64,000 nt of DNA from contig NZ_AUKE01000015.1 of the NCBI RefSeq assembly GCF_000424585.1, positions 1 through 64,000 of the forward strand, written 5' to 3'. The first letter of the stretch is position 1. Each line of letters starts with the position of its first letter. Of this stretch, positions 8,132-17,693 are shown one piece after another. Source of the DNA: Butyrivibrio sp. MC2013. Lineage in GTDB: Bacteria; Bacillota; Clostridia; Lachnospirales; Lachnospiraceae. The translations under genes and the position numbers were made by a program. Below the pieces are notes generated by a model, which did no database searches, was not told the origin of the DNA, and worked only from the letters and a program-made list of their open reading frames with translations.

Positions 8132-8536
8132 ATGTTACAGCAGGTATCAATATACGCAGAGAATAATAAGGGTGTATACAGAAGGATCACAGGTCTCCTT
8201 TCAGAGAATGGTATCAATATTCTGGGATCTGTGACCAATGACAGTGCAGAGTACGGAATCGTAAGAATGGTGGTATCTGATTCTGAGCTGGCTAAGAAGG
8301 TATTGTTGGAAGCAGGATATATGTGTAAGACAGCACCGGTACTTGGCATAGAAACAGAGGACAAGGTCGGTGAACTTAATAAGCTCCTTACTGTCCTCTA
8401 TGATGCCAATATCAATGTTAATTATACCTATCTGTCTTTTAACCGTGAGTCAGGCAAGCCTATCATGGTGATCCACACAGAGGGAATATATGAAGTTGAG
8501 AATATCCTGACAAGCCAGGGATTTGTATCTGTATAA
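8132..8536 (+). CDS. Tandem ACT-domain protein
   Basis: 134 residues forming two ACT folds back to back: MLQQVSIYAENNKGVYRRI at 1-19 and VLGIETEDKVGELNKLL in the second half. There is no catalytic domain. Stand-alone ACT proteins bind amino acids and modulate partner enzymes. A preceding GGAGG (GGTGGAGGAAAGAT then ATG) supports the start. It lies near thrH (threonine/serine pathway), but on the opposite strand, so a functional link is only a suggestion. Confidence 0.8.
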   Translation: MLQQVSIYAENNKGVYRRITGLLSENGINILGSVTNDSAEYGIVRMVVSDSELAKKVLLEAGYMCKTAPVLGIETEDKVGELNKLLTVLYDANINVNYTYLSFNRESGKPIMVIHTEGIYEVENILTSQGFVSV

Positions 8537-8544
8537 GATAATGA

Positions 8545-9570
8545 TCAATTGAAACCAAAGAGCTTCTGGGCCGCATAGTATAGGATGATCTGTATCCTGC
8601 GGCCGGCTCTTCCCGGCATTGCCAGGAAGTTGCCAAAAAAGCCTCTGCGGATCCTCTTATAAAACCAGGGGTATTCGGACCTGATCCAGCCCCAAAGTTC
8701 TTTCTTTTTTCTAAGATTCTCCGGAGTGCCTGATTTGATCAGAAGGATGGAGGATACTACTGTTATGATCTCCATGTAATTGTACATATACTGGCAGAGA
8801 TGTTTGTTGATATCTCTTACCTTGCGCAGATCAGTGCCCATGAGCATCAGCTTGTTGACCCTGATCTGCTGGTCTATACGGGATATCATAACGGATTCCT
8901 GGACCGACTGATCATCTCTTCCTATGAAATAATGATAGAAATTCACAGGCAGGTAATACATGGTCTTTACGTAGGGCAGGGGCGTATATACAAAGAGATT
9001 GTCCACATAGAAGGTATGTGTAGGGAGCTCCAACCCTGACTGGACAAGCACCGCTGTCCTGTATATGACAGAATGCATGAGTATATACTGACCCTTGCGA
9101 AATCTTCTGGCATCGTCCCAGCCTATTTTCTTTCCGGCAGGAAGGGCGAAGGTGTATTTCATGACCTTCTTGTGGATACTGCCTACTTTGTCATAGACAA
9201 AATTGGAGATCATCATATCCACGCTGTCACCTTCGTCATGGAAAAGAGAAAGGAGCTTCAGGATCTGAGATAGCGCCTTTTCATCTACCCAGTCGTCGGA
9301 ATCCACTACCTTAAAATATGGGGCTAGAGCATTATGGATACCTGTCATGACAGCGCCTCCGTGGCCCTTGTTCTCCTGATGGATGGCTCTTACTATGCCG
9401 GGATAAGCACTTTCAAGCTCTCTTGCTATATCCAGGGTCCTGTCCTTAGAACCGTCATCTATTATCATGATGTCCATCTGTTCTCCGCCGGAGACCAGAG
9501 TTTCAACACAGTGGCGCATATAATCCTGAGAATTGTAACAGGGGATTGCCACACTGAGCAGTTTTTCCAT
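8545..9570 (-). CDS. Family 2 glycosyltransferase
   Basis: 341 residues with the GT-A fold start LLSVAIPCYNSQDYMRHCVE, the nucleotide-sugar site IIDDGSKDRTLDIA, the metal motif VVDSDDW, and an inserted C-terminal half with several aromatic clusters. There are no clear membrane spans, so it is probably peripheral to the membrane. Such enzymes add sugars to teichoic-acid, capsule or lipid carriers. The acceptor cannot be told. It converges with the ACT gene; the stops are 8 bp apart. Confidence 0.85.
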   Translation of the reverse strand: MEKLLSVAIPCYNSQDYMRHCVETLVSGGEQMDIMIIDDGSKDRTLDIARELESAYPGIVRAIHQENKGHGGAVMTGIHNALAPYFKVVDSDDWVDEKALSQILKLLSLFHDEGDSVDMMISNFVYDKVGSIHKKVMKYTFALPAGKKIGWDDARRFRKGQYILMHSVIYRTAVLVQSGLELPTHTFYVDNLFVYTPLPYVKTMYYLPVNFYHYFIGRDDQSVQESVMISRIDQQIRVNKLMLMGTDLRKVRDINKHLCQYMYNYMEIITVVSSILLIKSGTPENLRKKKELWGWIRSEYPWFYKRIRRGFFGNFLAMPGRAGRRIQIILYYAAQKLFGFN

Positions 9571-9757
9571 ATCTTTCCTTCCTATCGGTTAATTTTTGAA
9601 ATATTCTGTCGATATATAATCTGAATTGGTAAATATATTTTCCGGTTCCCTTCTCCGGATGGTTCGTGTCAAACTGGTGGCGCGGGCTGTCCGGCTTCTT
9701 TGTGCCCCAAAATGTGCAAGGATGATCCTGTTTGCAAAAGGAGCCGGTAAAGCCAGG

Positions 9758-10360
9758 TTAATCCATAGCCTTTTTGATAGCATCCAGCAGTTCTTCATAG
9801 GTCTCGAAGGCAGGAAGTTCAGGATGAGCTTCTTTGATGGAATCGGGAGACTTGAAGAGGAAGCCTGCTTTGCTGGCTGTGATCATTCCAAGGTCATTGT
9901 AGCTGTCGCCGGAAGCTATGGTCTCGTAGCCAATGGACTGCAGAGCCTTTACTGTAGTGAGCTTACTCTGCTCGCATCTCATCTTAAAGCCTGTGATCTC
10001 ACCGTTTTTGGCTACTTCCAGGCTGTTGCAGAAGATGGTGGGCCAGCCCAGCTTTTTCATAAGGGGCTTTGCAAATTCCTGGAAGGTGTCTGATATGATG
10101 ATAACCTGTGTAAGTGATCTGAGCTCGTCCAGGAATTCTTTTGCACCGGGCATGGGATCAATGGTTGCTATTGTGTCCTGGATCTCCCCTAGTCCCAGGC
10201 CGTGCTCCTTAAGAATGCCCAGACGCCATTTCATCAGCTTATCGTAATCGGGTTCATCCCTTGTGGTCCTTGTGAGCTCAGGGATTCCACTGGCTTTGGC
10301 AAAAGCAATCCAGATTTCAGGTACAAGTACTCCTTCAAGATCGAGACAAGTTACATACAT
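9758..10360 (-). CDS. thrH: ThrH: phosphoserine phosphatase / homoserine phosphotransferase
   Basis: 200-residue HAD-family protein. HAD motif I is unusual but typical of ThrH (CLDLEGVLVPEIW). Motif II is IIISDTF, and motifs III/IV are ASGDSYNDLGM. ThrH dephosphorylates phosphoserine and can move the phosphate to homoserine, joining serine and threonine synthesis. The length matches the family (about 200). Transcription is leftward. A 187-bp gap without a clear gene separates it from the GT2 gene, and no convincing terminator is seen there. Confidence 0.88.
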   Translation of the reverse strand: MYVTCLDLEGVLVPEIWIAFAKASGIPELTRTTRDEPDYDKLMKWRLGILKEHGLGLGEIQDTIATIDPMPGAKEFLDELRSLTQVIIISDTFQEFAKPLMKKLGWPTIFCNSLEVAKNGEITGFKMRCEQSKLTTVKALQSIGYETIASGDSYNDLGMITASKAGFLFKSPDSIKEAHPELPAFETYEELLDAIKKAMD

Positions 10361-10480
10361 AGGTTCGTTCTCCTTTGCTATAATATAAGTATAAGAATGT
10401 CCTTAAAGTCCTAAACAGTATAGCAGAAAAATGATAACTGTAAAATAAAGCTTGTTAACCTTATAACACGAGGTGAGGGT

Positions 10481-12430
10481 ATGAGCTGGAATATTCATTT
10501 TGAGATCGCTTCTGTAGTGATATCCGTTCTCCTTTTGGCTTCTTATCTTCAAAAGAAGCATCTGCCTTTTCGCGCCTGGCACTACTTTAGCTGGATCATG
10601 TATACGCAGCTGGCTACCTGCATTGTAAATATCCTGGCCTGTATTTTTCTGGAAGTAAATGACGTCATACCGGTTCCTGTATTATATCTTGTGAATATGC
10701 TCTATTACCTCTTCTTTTCCATGGAGCTATGGAGCTTTGCCATCTATACCATGGCCATGACGGGTAGGAGCCTGTCTATCAGTAAGAAGAGATGGTTTCT
10801 TTTTGCCATGCCATTTACTGTCATATATATTATTGTATTGACCAGTCCCTTGAATAAGATCCTCTTTAGCATCAGCAGTGAGGGTGAATTTATCAGAGGA
10901 AAATATTTCCATCTGGTATGGGGAAGCTTTTTGGCCTTCTATTCCCTGGTATCCATTTCCTATGCCTGGTTTTACAAGCACGTGATACCCCCAAGGCGCC
11001 TGATCTATACTGTGAGCTTCTGGGTGCTGGCAGTATCCGGAATGCTGATACAGGGCTTTTTGATGGGGGATATACTTATTGAAGGGCTCTTTAACTCTAT
11101 GGCTATAGTGGTCATCTATTTGGAGATTCAGAATCCATATATGTATATGGACTGCGAAACTGAGCTCTATAACCAGTGGGCGCTGGGCGAAGTGTTGGAT
11201 GAGAAGCTCCGCTACAAGATGCCCATAGGCATGGTATGCGTGACCATAGATAACTTTGTGATGCTGGAGAGCATATACGGCAGGCCCGCTTTGATGCAGG
11301 TGGTACATAGCATTGGTATGGATCTGCAAAAGAATATTCCTGAATATGATGTCTTTTATATGCACAGGGGGCGATTCGGGCTGGTATCCAGAAATAAGAA
11401 AACAGAGACGCAGGTAGACGAGGATGAACTCCTTATCAGAAAGACCTTCTCCAAGCCCTGGATATTGGAATCAGTCAGTGTGCTCTTCAGGTTTACCATG
11501 GTAAGGATCCCTGTGGAGATCGAGAAGAAGAGCATCAGAGAGATATTTGAAGTCATCAATCGCCAGAATGAAAAGGCTGATAAATTGACAATAGGCACGG
11601 CTACGCTTTATACGAACAAGGAGACCTTTGAAGAGGTCAGGACCTATTTTGACAGAGAAAGCGCTGTAAATAAGGCCATAAGAGAGAGCAGCGTGGAGGT
11701 GTATTATCAGCCTCTTTACAGTGTGTCTCAGCAGAGGTTCATAAGCGTAGAAGCACTTGCCAGGTTAGGAGACAAAGATATAGGCCCTATTGCTCCTGAT
11801 GATTTCATATTCATTGCAGAGCAAAATGGCACCATCGACCTCTTGGGAGCTCAGATATTTGAAAAGGTATGTGCCTTTATCCATGATAACGAGATGTCGG
11901 ATCTGGGTATAGATACAATTGCGGTCAATCTCTCTCCTGTACAGTGCAGAAATGAACGCCTTCCCGGCATGCTCAGGGAGGTCATGGAACGTTATCAGGT
12001 AGACCCTTCTATCATAGTATTTGAGATCACGGAGTCTGCGGCTGCAGACCAGGCAGTGCTGTCCGAGATGATGAATATCATGGGAAGTCTGGGCTGCAGA
12101 TTCTCCCTGGACGATTATGGTACAGGATATTCCAATCTGATCAATCTCCTGGAGCTGCCCTTTAAGGCTATCAAGATTGATAAATCCATAGTTTGGTCCT
12201 ACTTTGGCGGGGATGCGGATGTACTGCCCGGTATCATGAATACCTTTAAAGGTAGGGGATTGGAAATAGTGGCAGAGGGCATTGAGACCAGGAAGATGGC
12301 AGATGAACTTACCAAAATGGGCTGCGATCATCTTCAGGGCTTCTATTACTCAAAGCCTCTTCCCGAAAAAGAGCTTAAGAGCCTTCTCTATAATGACAGG
12401 AGAAAGAAAGCCATAAAGGACCTTATGTAA
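10481..12430 (+). CDS. Membrane EAL phosphodiesterase with degenerate GGDEF
   Basis: 649 residues. The N-terminal ~210 residues contain about six or seven hydrophobic spans (integral membrane sensor). Residues ~225-365 align in position with a GGDEF domain, but the signature is replaced by MHRGRFGLV, so it should not make c-di-GMP. Residues ~395-640 are an EAL domain with its catalytic set: VEALARL, AVNLSP, FEITESAA, LDDYGTGYSNL, IKIDKSIV, AEGIET, QGFYYSKPLP. Predicted function: c-di-GMP hydrolysis to pGpG in response to a membrane signal. A 37-bp tandem duplication spans the stop codon, with TAA at the copy junction, so the protein is unaffected. Confidence 0.88.
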   Translation: MSWNIHFEIASVVISVLLLASYLQKKHLPFRAWHYFSWIMYTQLATCIVNILACIFLEVNDVIPVPVLYLVNMLYYLFFSMELWSFAIYTMAMTGRSLSISKKRWFLFAMPFTVIYIIVLTSPLNKILFSISSEGEFIRGKYFHLVWGSFLAFYSLVSISYAWFYKHVIPPRRLIYTVSFWVLAVSGMLIQGFLMGDILIEGLFNSMAIVVIYLEIQNPYMYMDCETELYNQWALGEVLDEKLRYKMPIGMVCVTIDNFVMLESIYGRPALMQVVHSIGMDLQKNIPEYDVFYMHRGRFGLVSRNKKTETQVDEDELLIRKTFSKPWILESVSVLFRFTMVRIPVEIEKKSIREIFEVINRQNEKADKLTIGTATLYTNKETFEEVRTYFDRESAVNKAIRESSVEVYYQPLYSVSQQRFISVEALARLGDKDIGPIAPDDFIFIAEQNGTIDLLGAQIFEKVCAFIHDNEMSDLGIDTIAVNLSPVQCRNERLPGMLREVMERYQVDPSIIVFEITESAAADQAVLSEMMNIMGSLGCRFSLDDYGTGYSNLINLLELPFKAIKIDKSIVWSYFGGDADVLPGIMNTFKGRGLEIVAEGIETRKMADELTKMGCDHLQGFYYSKPLPEKELKSLLYNDRRKKAIKDLM

Positions 12431-12464
12431 TGACAGGAGAAAGAAAGCCATAAAGGACCTTATG
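12391..12464 (+). repeat. 37-bp tandem duplication across a stop codon
   Basis: 12391-12427 and 12428-12464 are identical 37-bp units, and a partial third (TAATGA) follows. The first unit codes for the last residues of the EAL protein; the stop TAA is the first three bases of the second unit. Confidence 0.95.
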
Positions 12465-12484
12465 TAATGACCACATAGAAAAAG

Positions 12485-12538
12485 CCTCCCTGATATGAAG
12501 TTCTTTAAGAAAAGAATTTATATCAGGGAGACTTTTTT
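12485..12538. terminator. Bidirectional terminator between EAL genes
   Basis: CCTCCCTGATAT (12485-12496) pairs with ATATCAGGGAG (12520-12530), extended by an inner stem and flanked by AAAAAG on the left and a T-run on the right. It serves both convergent genes. Confidence 0.85.
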
Positions 12539-12559
12539 GTCTTTATAAATATATGGGTT

Positions 12560-15235
12560 TTATTTGTTCCTGAGTGCTTTCATCTCCTTGATCAGGAGCT
12601 TCTCGTATTCCCCTGCTGTCATGGGATAGTAGAGGAGATTGCCCTGGGCATATCTGCCGCCCAGTTCCTTGAGGTTGCTAAGCTGTGTGGCTGTTTCTAC
12701 GCCTTCTGCGATAACAGGTATCCCTGCCTTTGCGCCCATTTCCAGGACTATCTTGAGAGGACTTATGGTACCTTCGGATCGGAAGGAAGCATCGATATAG
12801 TCCTTGTGCATCTTGATGGCATCAAAACGTGCTCCGGTCATTGAGTTGTAGCTGCCAAGTCCGCTGCCGCTGTCATCAAGGTATACCTTGAGACCTGCTT
12901 CACGCATCATGACAACCTGGTCACTGATGGTATCGGGATCATCTGCCCAGGTCTTGCTGGAGAGCTCTACTGCGAGGAGCCCCGGATCCAGGTCGTATCT
13001 TGAAGCGAGCTTGATCAGCATATCTGCCACATTTACAAAGTGAAAGTCTACTGCAGATACGTTCATGGAGCAGGGAAGGGGCCTTACGCCTCTGTCTATA
13101 AGGCTTCTTTGCCAGCTGCAGATCTGTTCCCAGAATCTCACGTCAAAGGCCAGGATATATCCTGAATCTTCCAAAGGCTCAATGAAGCGCTCTGCTTTTA
13201 AGAGCTGGTCATCTTTTTTCCATCTGATAAGCGTTTCTGATGACACTACTCTGCCTGTTGTGATATCAACAACAGGCTGCAGATAACAATGGAATTCTCC
13301 GCCTGAGAGACCTTCCTGGATATCAAGCAGCTGGACCTTGGGCAGACTCTCATCGGGCCTAAAGCCGTCTGCGCCATAGATGTTGACATGCTTTCTGTAG
13401 TCTTCCCTGATGGTAGAGAGTGCGATGAGGGCTTTATCATGCATGGCAGTAAAGCTCTCGTCGCTCTTACGCGTATGATATATACCTATTGATGGAGCAA
13501 AGCCGCCTCGCATATTGTAGGATTCAAGGTTCTGGGATATGGCAGCCGCAAAGGCATAAATATCCCTGTATTTGTCAGGGATGGTACCGATAAGGCAGTA
13601 ATTGTCACCGCCAAGGTATGCTGATTTGCCATGCATCTCTTCGGCAGCCTTGGATACAATATTGCCTGTCATAGCCAGGATCTTGTCGCCTTCGCTCCTG
13701 CCAAAGGTATCATTGTAAAGGCGCAGATGCCCAAGGTTGACCGCGGCTACTACAATATCAGAGCCGGGGCGTCTGGTGCTTAGCCAGTCTTCTGCAGTCT
13801 TTGTAAAGCTCCTGTTAAGGTCCAGTTGCCTTTGGGCTATATAGTCATTGGACTGCTCGCTAAGTTCTTCTGTTACCTCTTCTCTGGGCCTTTGCTCTGT
13901 GATATCTCTAAGAGAGGCGATGAGTACTATCTTACCTCCGTCACGCCTGATCATGGATACCTGTTCCTCTACCCAGCACCAGTAGCCGTCTACGGTGAGG
14001 CTCCTGTATTTGAATATCATGGCTTCGCCGCCGCTCTTTTCAAAACCGGTGATAAGGGAGGACAAATTCCAAAAGTCCAGGTATTTGAGCTTATCACTTG
14101 GATGTACACATCTGTCCGCATACTCATGAAGCCTTGTAGAGAAGATGCCCTCTTTGGCTCTTCCCCCTCTTCCCTCATATTTATGGGGGATGCAAAAGAG
14201 TACGCGATAGCCATCCTGCTGAGGATAGACCTCCAGTACTTCATCGGCCCTGGCGGTGGCACTGGCTTCGTTTTCTGCATCAAAGCTCTTATAGGAAGAC
14301 CTTTTATCCTTGTACATCAGATCATCTGCTATGGCGCGCAGACTCTCAAAATCGCCGTCATAGGCATCTGTGTAGGCGACGCCTATAGCAACGCCCACTT
14401 CTGCATCCTTGAAACGCTGCCTAAGGAGCTGTTCGCCGGCTTCTACAAAGTCGGGATCAAGACCGCTGATGATGACCAGAAATTCATCGCCGCCTATCCT
14501 GTAGATGGACTCCGGAGGAAAAACATCCTTCATGCATCCGCAGGCTTTGATCAGGAATCTGTCCCCTGCTTCGTGTCCTTCGTTATCATTGATCTCCTTC
14601 ATGCCGTTAAGGTCGGCAAAGAGGATCATGAGACTGGCGCCAAGGGGGAAGGTGGAAATATTCTTGGTAAGGGCGTTGCGGTTGGCAACTCCCGTCAGCT
14701 TATCTGTAAAACCGATATCCTTTAATTCTTCAATGGTGGAATGGGATTTATGGATATTGCCCATCATATTGTAGAGGCCCTGGAAGATGGCAGCGGCCTG
14801 ATGGATCTTGTCGAGAGGCGGATCTGTGGCGATCCAGAAGCCCAGATCTTCGCCCAGATAATCAAAAGAGCCTGTGATCATGGATGAGCAGTTCATGATC
14901 CTCAGCTGGCTGTGGAGCTCGGGATGCTCCTCTTTGATGCTGTCTATATTCTCTATAATGGTGACAAAACCCGCCTTATGGATCTCGATCCAGGGCATCA
15001 TGTCTATCCAGTTCATGTTCTGAAAATTGTTCTTTATGGGAGTTACTTTATCAGAGCACCATTCAACGGTGCAGGAGTATGTATCATCCTCTGCTCTTTC
15101 AAAAGTGCAGACTCTGCGGCAGCCAAAAAGATCTCCCAGATAAGCCGGAAGGGCATCCAGGAAGCCGTCTTCCACATCTCTCCATACAGAGTGATATTCT
15201 ATTCCGCTTTTTCCTTTAGGCTTAAATCCAAACAC
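12560..15235 (-). CDS. GGDEF-PAS-GGDEF-EAL c-di-GMP regulator
   Basis: 891 residues, no membrane spans. Order: N-terminal sensory region (~1-165), GGDEF-1 (~170-325, intact RIGGDEF), a PAS-like domain ending LRDITEQR (~340-445), GGDEF-2 (~460-610) with the altered site LGGDNYCLIG, then EAL (~625-880). EAL residues are mostly kept: SSETLIRW, MNVSAVDF, AVELSSKTW, LDDSGSG, KMHKDYID, AEGVET, AQGNLLYYP. It may both make and break c-di-GMP. The GTG start at 15235 has GGAGGG five bases upstream. A sigma-28-like promoter (15273-15300) suggests co-expression with chemotaxis genes. Confidence 0.88.
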   Translation of the reverse strand: MFGFKPKGKSGIEYHSVWRDVEDGFLDALPAYLGDLFGCRRVCTFERAEDDTYSCTVEWCSDKVTPIKNNFQNMNWIDMMPWIEIHKAGFVTIIENIDSIKEEHPELHSQLRIMNCSSMITGSFDYLGEDLGFWIATDPPLDKIHQAAAIFQGLYNMMGNIHKSHSTIEELKDIGFTDKLTGVANRNALTKNISTFPLGASLMILFADLNGMKEINDNEGHEAGDRFLIKACGCMKDVFPPESIYRIGGDEFLVIISGLDPDFVEAGEQLLRQRFKDAEVGVAIGVAYTDAYDGDFESLRAIADDLMYKDKRSSYKSFDAENEASATARADEVLEVYPQQDGYRVLFCIPHKYEGRGGRAKEGIFSTRLHEYADRCVHPSDKLKYLDFWNLSSLITGFEKSGGEAMIFKYRSLTVDGYWCWVEEQVSMIRRDGGKIVLIASLRDITEQRPREEVTEELSEQSNDYIAQRQLDLNRSFTKTAEDWLSTRRPGSDIVVAAVNLGHLRLYNDTFGRSEGDKILAMTGNIVSKAAEEMHGKSAYLGGDNYCLIGTIPDKYRDIYAFAAAISQNLESYNMRGGFAPSIGIYHTRKSDESFTAMHDKALIALSTIREDYRKHVNIYGADGFRPDESLPKVQLLDIQEGLSGGEFHCYLQPVVDITTGRVVSSETLIRWKKDDQLLKAERFIEPLEDSGYILAFDVRFWEQICSWQRSLIDRGVRPLPCSMNVSAVDFHFVNVADMLIKLASRYDLDPGLLAVELSSKTWADDPDTISDQVVMMREAGLKVYLDDSGSGLGSYNSMTGARFDAIKMHKDYIDASFRSEGTISPLKIVLEMGAKAGIPVIAEGVETATQLSNLKELGGRYAQGNLLYYPMTAGEYEKLLIKEMKALRNK

Positions 15236-15272
15236 GGCATCCCTCCGAAACTAAACAATTCATACTCTTAGT

Positions 15273-15300
15273 ATATCGGAGGAATGCCGTATGTGTATTA
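15273..15300 (-). promoter_or_regulatory. Sigma-28-like promoter of the GGDEF/EAL gene
   Basis: On the minus strand, TAAT (15300-15297), 16 bp, then TCCGATAT (15280-15273). The -10 octamer and the spacer are identical to those at 4353-4380. Confidence 0.55.
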
Positions 15301-15364
15301 GGATATAGAAGCTATATGCTCTTGTTGATATCTTTGATAAAAAGCTCTTATATGCTGCGACCTA

Positions 15365-15814
15365 TCAGGGATTGATATTGATATTGCCGTATTCGCCTGA
15401 GAAGTATTTGTTGTACATATCCTGGAGGGTGTCAATCTCTTCCTGGGATAGTGACTCCTTGGCATATTTGGCAGCGGATTTCATGTCGCCTTCTGCGGCA
15501 TATTCGCTGATCCTTTCAATGGTCTCTGAATTTGCGTGATTGTCTATGATCTGACTGATAGCTTCCTTGTCTTCTTCTTCAAAGCTATCAATCTTTGCTT
15601 CCACTTCCTGGCTGCTGATGTCGATACCGGTGGAGGTTATGGCTTTTTCGATGACTTCGGCTGCGACCTTTTCACCCACGTAGCTTACTGCGGCTTTTTT
15701 GATGTGCCCCCAGGCTACAAAAACAAAGAGGAATGCGATCACTGCGATGATGACCAATACTGTTAATATTTTAAGTATTACTGAACCTGCTGATGAATGC
15801 TCTGATCTGCTCAT
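15365..15814 (-). CDS. Small membrane-anchored protein, unknown function
   Basis: 149 residues: a short cytoplasmic N-terminus, one strong membrane span at about 12-34 ([20 protein letters not shown]), then a Glu/Lys/Ser-rich helical region of about 110 residues, probably outside the cell. It is not recognised as a named family. The helical repeats (KAAVSYVGEKVAAEVIEKAI; KEAISQIIDN) recall the accessory anchored proteins found in many Lachnospiraceae, but no function follows. It is transcribed leftward, divergent from the ABC exporter at 15937. Confidence 0.65.
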   Translation of the reverse strand: MSRSEHSSAGSVILKILTVLVIIAVIAFLFVFVAWGHIKKAAVSYVGEKVAAEVIEKAITSTGIDISSQEVEAKIDSFEEEDKEAISQIIDNHANSETIERISEYAAEGDMKSAAKYAKESLSQEEIDTLQDMYNKYFSGEYGNININP

Positions 15815-15936
15815 TATTTATCTGTCTCCCTGTTAATTAATATGCTATTATCTGTATAAACCTTTCTTATAATAACACTTTTTAAGCAAATAATGTGTTC
15901 AGATAATATCTTGTAATTCCCAAAGGACAAAAAATA

Positions 15937-16902
15937 ATGAGCTATATCGAAGTAAGAAATCTAAAGAAAAATTTTGTGGTCAAAAAGAAAAGAGAAAAAG
16001 GAAAGCTTTTACGGGAAAAGGAAACGGTAAAAGCTTTAAAGGATCTGTCTTTTTCGGTTGATGAAGGAGAACTTGTAGGCTATATAGGCCCTAACGGAGC
16101 AGGTAAGTCCACTACAGTCAAGATCCTTTCCGGGATCCTTACCCCTGATGATGGAGAGGTATCAGTTGGTGGTATTGTTCCATGGAAGGAGAGAAAGAGG
16201 CATGTAAAGAATATAGGCGTAGTCTTTGGCCAGCGCAGCCAGCTCTGGTGGGATGTTCCGATCATAGATAGTTTCAAGCTATTAAAGGATATATATAGGA
16301 TCCCTGATAAAGCATATGAGGAGAGGCTGGGAGAGCTTATCCTGGCCCTTGATCTTGAGGATTTTATCAGGACACCTCTTCGTCTCCTTAGCCTGGGACA
16401 AAGAATGAGAGCAGAGCTTTGTGGATCTCTCCTCCACAGGCCAGGGCTTCTCTTCCTTGATGAGCCTACGATAGGGCTTGATGCCGTGAGCAAGCTTGCT
16501 CTTCGGGATTTCCTGAAGTGGGAAAACAAGGAATATGGCACAACCATAATGCTCACCACTCATGACATGGAAGATATCGCGGCTCTTTGCTCAAGAGTGA
16601 TGGTGCTGGGACATGGTCAAAAGCTTTTTGATGGCAAGCTCCCTGACCTGCTTGAACGCTTTGATACAGTGCGCAATGTCAGTGTGAAATATGCAGATGG
16701 GGATCCATGCCTTAAGCTTCCGGAAGGAGTAATGACTAAGAAGACAGAAGACGGGCTTGAGCTTAGCTATGAGCCTGCAAAGCTTCCTACAGCACAGCTC
16801 CTTTCTATCCTGCAGGATGCAGGAAATATAAGAGAGCTTACACTTCAACCGGAGAACACAGACCATCTGATCGCAGCTATGTACAAGGAGCTTGATCTAT
16901 GA
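15937..16902 (+). CDS. ABC-2 exporter ATPase (DUF990-associated)
   Basis: 321-residue nucleotide-binding subunit. Walker A GPNGAGKST, the Q-loop region FGQRSQLWWD, signature LSLGQRMRAEL, Walker B LLFLDEPTIGLD, switch His in TTHDMEDI. The N-terminal insertion rich in Lys (VVKKKREKGKLLREKE) and the QRSQLWWD block are typical of ATPases paired with DUF990-type (ABC-2 family 6) permeases. The gene overlaps the next permease by 4 bp. The substrate is unknown. Confidence 0.88.
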   Translation: MSYIEVRNLKKNFVVKKKREKGKLLREKETVKALKDLSFSVDEGELVGYIGPNGAGKSTTVKILSGILTPDDGEVSVGGIVPWKERKRHVKNIGVVFGQRSQLWWDVPIIDSFKLLKDIYRIPDKAYEERLGELILALDLEDFIRTPLRLLSLGQRMRAELCGSLLHRPGLLFLDEPTIGLDAVSKLALRDFLKWENKEYGTTIMLTTHDMEDIAALCSRVMVLGHGQKLFDGKLPDLLERFDTVRNVSVKYADGDPCLKLPEGVMTKKTEDGLELSYEPAKLPTAQLLSILQDAGNIRELTLQPENTDHLIAAMYKELDL

Positions 16903-17690
16903 GATCTTATATTTCTGTTTTTAAAATGAGGTTTCGTATGGAACTTCAATATCGTGGCGCCATGATCGGAGGAGTATTGTGTCAGATGTTCTTTGGTCTT
17001 GTACTTGTTGCGCTATACAGGGCTCTTTATGAAGGGCATCCCCAGTCTGTTCCGGTTGAGAATGTTGTAACTTACGTATGGCTTCAGCAGGGCTTTTTTA
17101 GAATGATACTGGCATCTGATCCGGAGCTTTTGGACAAGATCAGGACAGGAGATATTTCCTATGACATGTGCCGTCCTGTAAATATGTATGGATTTTACTA
17201 TGCCAGGATCATGGCTCTAAAGCTGACAGGGAGCATCATGCGGGCGGTACCTATGTTTGTAATGGCATTCCTTCTTCCAAAGGGATGGGGGCTTAGCCTT
17301 CCCGCATCACTGTTTTCATTTCTTGCAGCGATACCGGCACTTATGCTTGGGCTTTTATGTGTGTGCGCCATTGAAAATATTACTGTTGCTTTTACCATGA
17401 TCACATTAGATCCAAGGGGGATACAGGGCCTTCTTAACCTTCTGATGATGATCCTATCCGGAAATATATTGCCCCTTACTCTTTTTCCGGATAGCTGGCA
17501 GAAGGTGATAACACTGTTTCCCTATGCTCAGCTCCTGGATGCGCCTATCAGGATATACACGGGTGATCATGGACTTGAAAGTATACTAGGAGTATATATG
17601 CTCCAAGGAATATGGATAGTCCTGCTTCTTGCGTTTGGCATATATATGTGGGAACAAAACAGGAAACGAATGATAGTGCAGGGAGGATAA
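16899..17690 (+). CDS. ABC-2 exporter permease 1
   Basis: 263 residues with about six hydrophobic spans, beginning MRSYISVFKMRFRMELQYRG and containing the conserved cytoplasmic stretch RTGDISYDMCRPVN seen in ABC-2 family 6 proteins. It overlaps the ATPase gene (ATGA) and is followed 3 bp later by a second, related permease. The pair presumably forms a heterodimeric channel with the ATPase dimer. Confidence 0.8.
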   Translation: MRSYISVFKMRFRMELQYRGAMIGGVLCQMFFGLVLVALYRALYEGHPQSVPVENVVTYVWLQQGFFRMILASDPELLDKIRTGDISYDMCRPVNMYGFYYARIMALKLTGSIMRAVPMFVMAFLLPKGWGLSLPASLFSFLAAIPALMLGLLCVCAIENITVAFTMITLDPRGIQGLLNLLMMILSGNILPLTLFPDSWQKVITLFPYAQLLDAPIRIYTGDHGLESILGVYMLQGIWIVLLLAFGIYMWEQNRKRMIVQGG

Positions 17691-17693
17691 GGG

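Noticed and set aside
9589..9798. 69-aa minus-strand ORF between GT2 and thrH
   Set aside because: It overlaps the thrH end, has no ribosome site, and its composition is not protein-like.
13826..14725. 299-aa ORF opposite the GGDEF-EAL gene
   Set aside because: Antisense shadow of a well-supported gene with no ribosome site or family motif.
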